Shown here one piece after another: positions 1 through 9,696 of a DNA stretch of 64,000 nt. The stretch spans positions 124,001 through 188,000 of the forward strand of contig JADGJC010000022.1 of NCBI GenBank assembly GCA_027596075.1, given 5' to 3'. The notes under the pieces are model-generated. The model was not told the origin of the DNA, ran no database searches, and saw only the letters and a list, made by a program, of their open reading frames with translations. The number at the start of each line of letters is the position of its first letter. Position 1 is the first letter of the stretch. This stretch comes from Rhizophlyctis rosea. Its lineage: Eukaryota; Chytridiomycota; Chytridiomycetes; Rhizophlyctidales; Rhizophlyctidaceae. Made by a program: the position numbers and the translations under genes.

Positions 1-524
1 GGTATCTTTTGGGTGCGTGCTGTTAAAAGATCGGGTCCATTGGTCGGGTTACTCAGGTGGCACTGACACCCAATCTCGTCAGCAACATCACGTGCCATTC
101 TATGACGCGTCAATTTCGTGTTTTGAATGTCATCATTGGGGCTGTTCCCAAGTTCGCAACTCGACAGCCCATGATGCACACGATGAGGGCTTTAGCGGAA
201 AATGCTCCCTCCGAGTCGGAGTCTTCCCATTTCTTGGGAGAAGGACCCGGGGCCGTTGACTTCCTACTCTACCTGTCGTTCTCATGAGAACAAGTACACT
301 AGCACAGCATCTACACCCATCTGCCAGTTCTGCCCGTAACCAATCGTTCCCTTCGTTCTCTTTCAAAACTCATTGAACAACTCCAACAAGGTACGTGGAG
401 CAAATCTACCATCCCTTTCCAAAACCCACACATACTCAACCATCCCCTACCCCTACTCTAGCACCCCTCGTCCCACACATCTATGACGATCCATCCCGTA
501 AACTAAGATCTCACCGCAAAAAGA
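1..524. other. No supported gene; left edge and upstream region
   Basis: Short open frames exist on both strands, but none has splice structure or a recognisable domain. Part of an off-window gene could lie here. The last 150 bases are C/A-rich, as expected just upstream of the plus-strand gene that starts at 525. Confidence 0.4.
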
Positions 525-1681
525 ATGACCAGAACATCCCCCTACCCCCCCGCAACCATCACCCTTCCCGACGAAGATGAATCCAACCTCAACAACACCA
601 AACGGGCGCCGCAGGCTCGGTTAGCACACGTACCAGGTGAAGCACCGCCCACAGTCAAACAACAAGTCCTGCGGTTTTGTAGTGTGTTGGTGGTGGATAT
701 CATACTGCCTGTTGCGGTGTATTTCGTGTTGAAGATTTGGTTGGCGCCGGTTAGTTGTTGTGTGTGGTGTTTGTTGTTTTCTTTGAGTGTGGAGGGTCCG
801 CTGCTGAAAGACCATCGAGAGAAAAAAGAGACTCATCACACACATTCTCAAAACAGGTCTGGGCCCTCCTAATAGGCGGCGTCCCCGCACTCATCTCCGT
901 CATCGTCAAAGGAATCTGGAAACGCTCTGCCGACATAGCAGGCCTCCTGGTCTTCGTAGCCTTCGCCATCTCCGCCGTAGTCGCAGCAACAACTAACAAT
1001 GCCCGCTTACTCGTTATGGAGAAAGCGCTCGTTACGTCGGTGTTGGGTCTCGTGTTTGTGTTGACGCTTATTCCGGTTAGAGTGACGTGGAAGGGACGGA
1101 AGAGGGTGCTGAGACCCGTGATATTTTATATGATTAGGCAGATGGTGCCTATGGGGGCTGTTATGGTTGTGCCGGTTGGGGATGGGGAGGCTAGTGTGGA
1201 GAGTGAAGGGGGGAGGGATCCGGAAGGGACTGAAGCGGGGAGGAGGGATGTGGTAGGAAGCGACGCTCCACAAAGTGTTCCATACCTAAACCACCAATCA
1301 TCCTCAACAACCCTCCACTCCTCCTCCTCCTCCTCAATCTCCTCACACCTCGACTCCAGCGGCCAACCAACAGACAAATGGAACGTCCTCTGGCGCTCCT
1401 CCCACCGCATCCGATTCGACTTCCGGTTCCTCACCGCCTTATGGGGGATTCTCCTCCTCGTTGAATTCGCAGGCCGATTAGCAATGGTGCTCATTACAGC
1501 GATATCGATAGACGATTTGGTGTTGTTTGCGAACATCTTTTTTGGGGTTGTGCTTGTTGTTGGTGTTGTTGTTACTGTTTGGTATGGGTGGGGGATGAAG
1601 AGGAGGGTGCATGAGGAGGTTGCGAGGTGGGGGTTGGTGGAGAGCGAGGAGCTCAACGTAGGTGATGATCGTAATGTATGA
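525..1681 (+). CDS. VC0807-like multispan membrane protein
   Basis: Two exons, 525-749 and 857-1681, join in phase 0 across a 107-b intron (GTTAGT...ACAG) to give 349 residues. Hydrophobic segments lie at about residues 48-65, 75-92 and 98-135, with a second cluster at about 225-330. They are separated by a hydrophilic Glu/Ser-rich loop (about 155-205) that includes a serine run encoded by TCC repeats. There is no signal peptide before the first span. The spacing of the N-terminal helices resembles the fungal VC0807-domain/septation-protein-A-like membrane proteins; this is recognition from memory and not a search. No substrate can be assigned. It converges on the oxygenase gene that ends at 1935. 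Confidence 0.62.
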
Positions 1682-1934
1682 TTCGTGTGTGGTATTGTAT
1701 ATTTGGTAGATTTGTATATACTTCTTTTTCTCGGCAAAGTCATGTAACATGTAGCCTCATGTATCGTTATAATCGCTTGGGGATGCCGATTTGACGAGCA
1801 AAATCAGGCAGAGGGAAACAAAAACAAAAAAAATCCGATTATACTTTCGCTATAAATTACAAACATTCAAAATAGATCCATGACATCAACACGCACGCAT
1901 TTTTGACACACACACGCCAATCTCCACCCCACCA

Positions 1935-4297
1935 CTACGCCTCATTCCCCCCAACAGCACTCCCCGAAAAAATCGTACTATTTCCCGACGACCCCGTCCC
2001 ATTAATGAACGGCGGCACAATCATACTACTCCTCCTAGACCCCCCAAACACCATACTACTCCTCCGACTGCCCGAGCTCGCCGCTATCATCGCCTGCTGC
2101 GTATTTGATGCCGCCGTCGCGGCCTGCACAATCCCGACCTGTGATGGCTGATCTTTCCGTATGAACGCTAAATTGGCTAGTGTGTAGCGTGGAGCTGCGG
2201 GGCCGAGGAACCGGATTTGGCCGGTGCGGTCGTCGCGTTCGAGGAGGGATGTGCAGGTTTCGCAGGGTGGGGGGCCGTAGGAGTCTCGAAGGTCGTCGAT
2301 GTCTTCGATTGACCAGCTGACGATGATGGAGGTGAGGATTTTGTAATTTGAATGAGGTGAAGGATGATCTTGAACCACAACTCACCCTTTGAAGTAAGGA
2401 TCGTCCTTCAGGGCTTTCTTACGCCATTCTTGGTAATATCGGGGCAGTAGATCTGCTTGAATCGAAGCCCCACTTTGTCGGTCCTCCTCCCATCAGCGCT
2501 GGGTTCCAAAAAACAAAACCAATCAGGGAGGACCTACCAAATCTTGGCTCCTTGTTGCAGTCTGGTCTGAATGAGTTTCAAGCATTCAACATCTTGCATG
2601 ATCACATTATACCAGGACTGGTTGTATCTTCAGAAAAATGCGATGTGGTTAGCTGCTGGAAATCTGGAAGTCGGGCGGGCGAACTGTTAACATACAAGTA
2701 TCCAATGAAAGGAATGTGGTCCAGGAATGTAAGGAAATTGCGACTGTGACGGTAGATCAATCGTGTATGACCTTTTCGTAGTGGTACGCAGTGCATCGTC
2801 TTCGTGCAGTTTGTCAGCTGAGCCAAAGTTGCGAGTCAAACATTGAAGTTACCTGCTGGAACTTCCATCCATAATCTTCTCGTATGTCCGTAGAGTATTG
2901 GATCTGATCATATTTAATCAGTATTGCGTCAACGCACTTCGTTCAATCCATCACTCACATGACATGGAGGAATAAACTTGAAGTGGAGCGGTGGCAATGT
3001 TGTCAGTGGGCGTTTCACGCGACCAAGAAGGGCGCTCCCTCCCGGTGCAAAACTGATCTCCACATGCAATGGTGTTGCATCCTCTCTGCATGAAATCCCT
3101 CCTTCGTGCGTGAACGGTATCTGAATTGCACGTTCAGTCATCTTCACGTTTTGACCGACATAGGTTCTTTTTCGCCAAACTCACGTGTGCAACATCCAAC
3201 ATATTTTCAAGCACAACACTGTGATCGACATCCAGATCAAACACCTGAGTAAACGTTTTGCCCCATTGCCCCTCCCCATCCTCTTCGTCAAGCGTTCCGT
3301 CATGGGCCTGGGCTGTGGCTGTCCGCTGACGCGTTAGCATGCTCGCGCCAGGAAGTAGGCTGGGTGGCACTCGGTATGCATTTTCATATGCTGGGAGGGT
3401 TGGATCGCCCGGCCATACCTAATAAGGATATTAGGATAGCTTTTGGAGAAACGAATGAATCGAAAAGCGATTCCATACCCAGATGAGGTCATCTTTCTCA
3501 ATCGTTGGATAGCGTTTGGCGTACGCGTTGTGAGGAATTTTGCGATCGGGCAACAATGCAGGTATATCTAAGGATTGTGAGTCAGACCAATATTATGGGC
3601 ACGGATGGAGTCCAAACCATCTTACGTGTAACAGCTCCTTCTGAGTTGTAGCGCCAGCCATCATATCGACACTCCAACTGTCCGTTTATGATGCGTCCCG
3701 CGGAGAGAGGCATGCTACGGTGGGCGCATTTGTCTTCCAAAGCCTATGAGGGTGACGAGTTGAGAAGATTACTTTATCTAAGTACGCTCAACTGAGTCTT
3801 ACCACCAATACCCCTTCGGCATCACGGTAAAGAACGATGGGATCGCCCTGCATATTTATTAATTCATCATGATTGTGGAGTCTAGAAATGCTCGGCACTT
3901 GCTTACCAATAGTTGAACTGCTTTTGGAGCAATAGATGGACCTGGTGGGAAGTCCGTCTTCAACGCCACGGGATACCAAGCTTTCCGCATATTCGCAGCA
4001 CCGTGCTCATCAAAGAAGGCGGCTCGGGCTCTCTGCTGCACCTGAGCTTCATTGTCTACAGCATCAACTTCGGCCGCCCGGGCAGGAGCCGTCTCCGCTC
4101 GGTTCAAATCTGAGATTGGTTGATGAGATGATTGCTGAAACACCAGACCAGGGTGCCCATAAGAACTCACCTAATGCCGAGAACCAGACACTTCGAGCAC
4201 GAGACGTTCTTAAAGGTGTTGGTTCTGCTTCTCGTGCGATGGGGTCCAGCTGGGGAATCATATATGGGACGGTGGAATCGGCTGCTGTTTCTGACAT
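1935..4297 (-). CDS. Rieske (PaO-type) non-heme iron oxygenase
   Basis: About twelve exons read from 4297 down to 1935: 4297-4171, 4109-3907, 3847-3803, 3743-3626, 3567-3479, 3418-3185, 3120-2959, 2903-2853, 2817-2692, 2617-2538, about 2498-2386 and 2316-1935. The N-terminal half carries a Rieske [2Fe-2S] domain with a CAH motif and then CRYDGW, where the family has C-x-x-H; the second histidine is therefore Asp (GAT). The catalytic half has ENMLDVAH joined across an intron to IPFTH, which restores the D-x2-H-x4-H mononuclear-iron motif of pheophorbide a oxygenase/Tic55-type enzymes. The last exon encodes a Ser/Gly-rich tail. The substrate is unknown. Exon 10 ends in phase 2, while exon 11 (reading ADLLPRYYQEWRKKA) needs phase 0, so the frame does not join there. 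Either the gene is decaying or the assembly has indels. Confidence 0.75.
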
Positions 4298-4915
4298 CTG
4301 TATTTATCGTTTCAGGGTTGAGAGGGAAATAGTGTATATGCAACGAGCACTAATGGCACGATAAAGGCCTGGCCGTCGGGAGTTGATAGCAGAGGAGCGT
4401 GGGAAAGGTGTGATCAGGCCGTGACAGGGTGTCAGTTTCGCAAATTGACAACAAAAGTGAGTGCTAGTGACCCTGAGTGAGTGAGTCAGTCCAGAGTGTG
4501 TGTGCTCATGGGTCAGGATCGAACGAACGCCAGGGTTTTGATTGGGGGCACCCTTTGACAACTGACACTCTGACCGTGTGGTGGCCCAGCAAGGGCCCAA
4601 AATGATTGAATAATCAAACCAAATCGGGACATTGGCCAAGCCACAGTAAGGACTATAATATAAATATCACGTTGACTGATGGCGGATGTGATCGGAGACC
4701 CATGCCAAGACTCCACCAAACAACAGCGAAGAACGACGCAATCTTCAAACACATCCTCATCTCGTTGAACACTTTCTATCGGCAGGGGCGTAAAAGCACC
4801 TGCTCATATCTCACACTGACAAGCCGATAGCAATAGCTTCGGAGTTGACTGCCCAGAGTCCTCCTCTGAAATACCAGAAACTCATACTTCCTTACACTCC
4901 TTGCGTTCAACAGTC
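4298..4915. promoter_or_regulatory. Shared divergent upstream region
   Basis: This 618-b non-coding stretch separates the oxygenase gene (read leftwards) from ARPC1 (read rightwards), so it should hold both promoters. I see no clear TATA box or named operator. A TATAATATAAATAT-like A/T patch lies near 4655-4668. Confidence 0.4.
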
Positions 4916-6467
4916 ATGTCATCTCCAGAGGTTCACCAGCTATTCTACGGGCAACCCATCACTTGCCACGCTTTCAACAAGGATAGAACGCGTATGTTAC
5001 AGCTCAGAGACCATGATTGATTAAAGTTGTGCCTAAAGCGACCTTTCGGTTACAGAGGTCGCTCTCAGCCCCAACAACCACGAAGTTCAGATTTGGAGCA
5101 AGTCGGGCAACGGCTGGACATTAAGCCATACTTTGTCGGAGGTACAAATATCTATCATCTTTGACATGTTATTCGGTCAGATTCAGCTATATTCAAAGCC
5201 GTTTTTGCTAGCACGATAAACTCGTTACCAGCATTGACTGGGCGCCAAACACCAACCGTATCGTGTCCTGCTCTCAAGACCGTAACGCGTACGTATGGTC
5301 TTGGGACGGAAGGGAGTGGAAGCCCACCCTTGTCCTCCTCCGTATTAACCGGGCGGCCACATTTGTCCGTTGGAGTCCCGCCGAGAACAAATTTGCGGTT
5401 GCTTCTGGTGCCCGCTTGATTGCCGTCTGTTACTTCGAGGAGGACAACAATTGGTGGGTCAGCAAGCACCTCAAGAAACCTATCAGGAGCACAGTGTTGT
5501 CATTGGACTGGCATCCGGACAACATTTTGCTTGTTGCTGGTTCCACTGATATGAAGGTATGGTTGGTTTGAAGGGACCAGGGCCTATTGAAAATGTTGCT
5601 AAGCTTCTTGATTAGGCTCGCGTTTTCTCCGCCTGGATCAAAGGTGTTGATGCCAAGTAAGCAATTGACAGTCTTGACGATCATCCTTTCATAGTTATTG
5701 ACATCCTCTTTTGCAGAGCCTCGAACCCTGTCTGGGGTGAGAAACTTCCTTTCGGCACTCTTTGTGGCGAATTCGGGAGCGAAACCGGCGGCTGGATCCA
5801 CTCGGTGGCTTTCGCCCCAAGTGGAAACGCGGTTGCTTTTGCCTGTGTGTATTTGTCTTTACTGCGTCGATATGATCAGCAATCTCATGATCATATGCAA
5901 ATAGCGCACGATTCCACTTTGTCGATCGCAACTGGACCTGCTAACCCGTTGATTACGATCCCTACTTTCTCCCTTCCCCTGGTTTCGATCGTCTTCGCGT
6001 CCGAGACCAGCATTATCGGTGTGGGTCATGACTGTGTCCCCTACTTGTTCGCCCTTCGTGGTGCCCAGTGGTTAGTTTTGGTTGTTGCTGCCACGACGTT
6101 CATGTTGTAATTGATGACATTCATGCGGCGCTTCAGGGAATTGGTGGACAAGATCGACAAAGGGCAAAAGAAGGAGGTGTCGGGCAACTCCGCTTTCAAT
6201 AAGTTCCGACAAATGGACAGTCGGTCTCAGGCTTCCAGCGATGTTGAGTTGAACTCTACTCACCAGAACACCATTACGTAAGTGTTTTCGCTTGGGAAGG
6301 GGTATCCGGCAGACATTTTGCTCATCGGCTGTGGCATTCTGTCCAGTTCTGTTCGCATTTATGATGGGACGCCCCAACATGTCACCAAATTCTCGACCAC
6401 TGGCATTGATGGGAAGCTTGTCATCTGGGACCTTTTATCCAATGGCGTTGCTAACTTGCGCCTTTGA
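4916..6467 (+). CDS. ARPC1: Arp2/3 complex subunit 1 (ARPC1, WD40 propeller)
   Basis: Eight exons (4916-4991, 5056-5141, 5212-5556, 5616-5656, 5717-5844, 5905-6070, 6137-6277, 6347-6467) join in frame to 367 residues, the normal ARPC1/Arc40 length. The start [20 protein letters not shown] and successive WD blades with [41 protein letters not shown] and a closing [13 protein letters not shown] are characteristic. The insert before the last blade ([18 protein letters not shown]) matches the family's exposed helix that touches actin during branch formation. ARPC1 is an obligatory subunit of the seven-subunit actin nucleator in cortical actin patches. All exon phases agree and nothing is broken. 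Confidence 0.95.
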
Positions 6468-8524
6468 GTTGTTCATTTGATAGTTCCTATTGGTTGATTG
6501 GAATGCTTGATTTTTTGTTTGGTTTTTGATCCTTATTTGTCGTTGTTTGCTGAACCTGGGTGGCGGACTAGCTTTGACGAGGAGATCACATCGTTACTGA
6601 TTGTAGTATTGCTGTCCACTCTTGAAACGTTCATCGACTTCAATCTGTCTATGCAAATGTTGAACTGTAATGACGTCAACAGGATGCTGACTGCGCCACT
6701 GCTGATCGCTCCGCTCGAAACTGGCGCTAGCCAGGGCGCTGGCTGACCATTCCGCAAGCTTTTCATCTCCCCTACATATTTTTCTGAATTACAACAGAAT
6801 CTCCTGAATTTGCTGGCGCTCTTCACGCGAGCTGCTCTGCATAAAAGCTGGATCCAACGCTGGAGCGTATGACTAACCATACCACCACAGGGTTTTGCGT
6901 ACCCTCTTTCGAGGGGAAGAGCTACTTTCTGCATAGTGCACATCGTCGCTCGAGCTTGGACGTTTTGCCCCGTGCACATCGTCCGCCCTGTGCTGCTGGT
7001 TCGGTCTGCGTGCGTAGCAAAGGGGCTCTGTCCGGTGATGCCTTGCATCCCGGCGGTAAGAGTTACCTTGCTCCCAGTATGGATGGGGAGGAGGCAAATC
7101 AGTGGGGTTTTGGCAACTCCTCCTCCCACCAGTTTTGTAGTTTCGGTCCTGTTATCCCTCTATACAGACAAGGCAGCATCCACACAACTCCACCATGAAA
7201 TGAGAAGGGGAGCAACATCCGGCAGCATAACTGTAACTCTCCTTTTTGAGGGTTGGGCGACCGGCCTTCATGCAGGGATTGTCTGCAGAGCACACTTTCC
7301 ACTTTGCTGTCCGTGAGGTTGTCTCCCGCATAGCGTGAACGCAAGCACAAGACTCAAGACTCAAGGACTCAAGGACTATGCACGCTTGCTTGCTTCACGC
7401 TCAAGGCCTCATTTCGCGGAGTGGTGGGGAGTGGGGATGGTGCCTGGAGGGCTTGGTTCTTGTTTTCGGGAGCCCGAGGTGAGCCAATGGATTTTCTCAT
7501 AGCTTCGTGCATTGTCACGGAATACTGACGATATCAACCAGCATGCGCACCCAAGGCATCGCACCTCCACTGACCGACGTCCTGCATTGCCGCGGACTAC
7601 CACGACGGAGAAGTCTTGCCGGGACACGGAGTTGCCGCCAGTGACCCGCCACTTTTTGCTGCTTGTAACTAGCGAAGTCAATCAGTTAAGTCTCCGACGT
7701 CCACTTTCCTTTCCACATTCTTCACTCCCTCTCGGATTGGTCAGTGGGGCTGGCAGTAGCGATAGCACGGTATGGCGCTCAATCTGGAGCGGGGAAGTGT
7801 TCTGAGCAACCTCTTGTTGGGGACGGGATTTTAAAGGGGTTGCAAAGTTCGTCCGCCCTTCAGGCGTCCCTTTTTGGGGACCAGGCTTACCATGTTTGGG
7901 TAGAGACCTGCGTTGCTGCAATCCGAGTTGGGGGGTTAGTCCATAATGAAATATCTGATGCTTTCGTTGTACAGGTAGAGCGGGAAACGTCCTGGGCATG
8001 ACGTCAGTGGTAAAAGGTTCTGGAAGGGTGGAAATCCCACGCAAAGCGACCGTTTAAACTCGGTGGCCACTGGTAACGGTGGACAAATGGCGAGTATATT
8101 GGTTCCCAATTTCGTCAAATCTTTGCACAAATACATATTCGTGGTCGGCAGTGTCAATACCTCCAGATTCATATTTGCGGCAATGAGATCTCATGGCTGT
8201 TCACGCTCGTTGTCCGCATCCGATGTGATGAAGTGCAGCACCCATTGCTCCAAGAGCTGGCCATCACAGGCAAAACCCCGGCCTGACCTGCATCAAATTT
8301 GCCGGGTGACCGCCAAGTGTGCCGTCCATAAAGAAGATCATTGGCGCGCAATGGACAATCATCATACGATTAGCGCACAGCAGATTGGCACTGTGCCACT
8401 GAGCATCAGCTTACTGTGAACACCAGACACCGTTCCCTTTATCCCATTCTTCATGATGCTTATTAGCGTTTCGGCACAACAACCATCTCTCTCTCCCACT
8501 TTGTCGAAAGGAACTAGGGTCGTC
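6468..8524. other. 2-kb gene-poor stretch
   Basis: Open frames such as 6533-7129 (-) and 7744-8001 (+) lack introns, domains and the codon blocks seen in real genes here, so I call no gene. The stretch holds a short octamer repeat at 7351-7378 and presumably the promoter of the gene starting at 8525. Confidence 0.4.
7351..7378 (+). repeat. Short tandem repeat, unit about GACTCAAG
   Basis: Three to four imperfect head-to-tail copies of an 8-b unit lie in non-coding DNA. No function is apparent. Confidence 0.6.
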
Positions 8525-9309
8525 ATGGTGGAGAATCAACTTGTCCTGTACACCAAACCCACACCGCAAGTCCGTCCGTCCTTCGTCGCCCACATACTCT
8601 ACACCATCATTTTCGCTACACTAGGCATTGTTCAAGCTGCATACCTCCTCCCTTATGGTCATCTCGCATTCTGGGCGCTATTCATCTTGAGCGCGGTGTG
8701 GTTGATAGCGGTTACCCTCATCATCAAAGCCCATCTCATTCTAGACTTCAACATCCACCCACATATTGCATACGTCCTCGTCACTCTGGCTTTGCTTGTC
8801 TTCTGGAACGTGACCCAACCATCCTACATAAGCTTGACGGACTTCCATACCAAGGACAGCCTCCTCTCAGTCTCCATCCACCCACAAAAAGAGTGCACCA
8901 ACCCCGTCATCGGCTTCCAATCCGCGTCCCCCGTATCCTGGAGGATAACAGGTCATACCGCGAGACTCTTAACCTTACAACCTATACCGAATTCCGGTTC
9001 ATCTGCTACTGCCGAAACCTCGCCAGCCCGATTGTGTCATCCATTTACTTCACGGATGGCTTGACGGTCCGCAATGCGTCGGCGGATTTGGGGAGTGTGC
9101 ATGATGATGCGCCAGGTGGTGATGTGCCGAAGTACAGGAAGTTGGAAGTGGCGGTTCCGAAGGTCAACCCCGAGTTCAGGGAACAGCGGAGGGATAGGGC
9201 GGTGGAGCTCATGTGGGAGGTGATAAAGGAGAAGGCTGTGTTTGATGTTGGTCTCCTTCTTTGGAGTGTAAGGAAGGGAATTGTGCGACGACCGGCTTTA
9301 GGGCTGTAA
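8525..9309 (+). CDS. Three-span membrane protein of unknown family, frame-broken
   Basis: The frame opened by MVENQLVLYTKPTPQVRP (ATG at 8525; an in-frame ATG also lies at 8453) gives three hydrophobic helices within the first 100 residues (about 21-45, 48-68 and 78-95), followed by a soluble part. Near 8926-8931 the coding sense moves to another frame, which continues RILEDNRSYRETLNLTTYTE and runs to the stop at 9307-9309. No GT..AG intron can make the switch. A run of five C at the switch point would restore the frame if it were six. The C-terminal part ends in a basic segment. I do not recognise the family. A one-base assembly error is likelier than decay. Confidence 0.5.
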
Positions 9310-9696
9310 TGCGAAGTATCTATTTCTTGCTCTCCAATGTACCATATTTAAAGTATTACTCATCGGGTGAATCTTGTATTTCATTGGCTTAATTCTGATG
9401 GTCCGTGATCTACTTGTCAACATGCATACATTACCCAGTCCATTACCCAGAACGAACCTCGATTTGTCGTAACAATCAGGCATCAAGTAAACGCGGGAGT
9501 GACTACGTATCTATTTACATCCCCCAATCGCCCTACAACAACATAAATGGTGGCGGACATCTACTGGAAAGAACAAAACAAGACTTCACATATGGTGTCA
9601 TCTAAACTATGGAGAGGGAAACCCTAGCTACGCTCCTGCCATCAAACTCCTCAAACCCAAACCCCACCCCCCGATCTTTATTCCTACACAGCCCTC
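9310..9696. other. Intergenic, convergent 3' ends
   Basis: This A/T-richer spacer lies between the 3' ends of the frame-broken membrane protein (+) and the RGS gene (-). No gene seen. Confidence 0.45.

Noticed and set aside
1..366. Exon of an off-window gene
   Set aside because: Frames on both strands are short and neither shows a splice site joined to a recognisable domain.
1126..1743. 205-codon open frame antisense to the VC0807-like gene
   Set aside because: A mirror of a strongly G-skewed coding exon; the sense frame has consistent membrane helices and splice sites.
6533..7129. 198-codon minus-strand frame
   Set aside because: No domain, no ATG context, no skewed codon blocks; Cys/Arg scattered as in random sequence.
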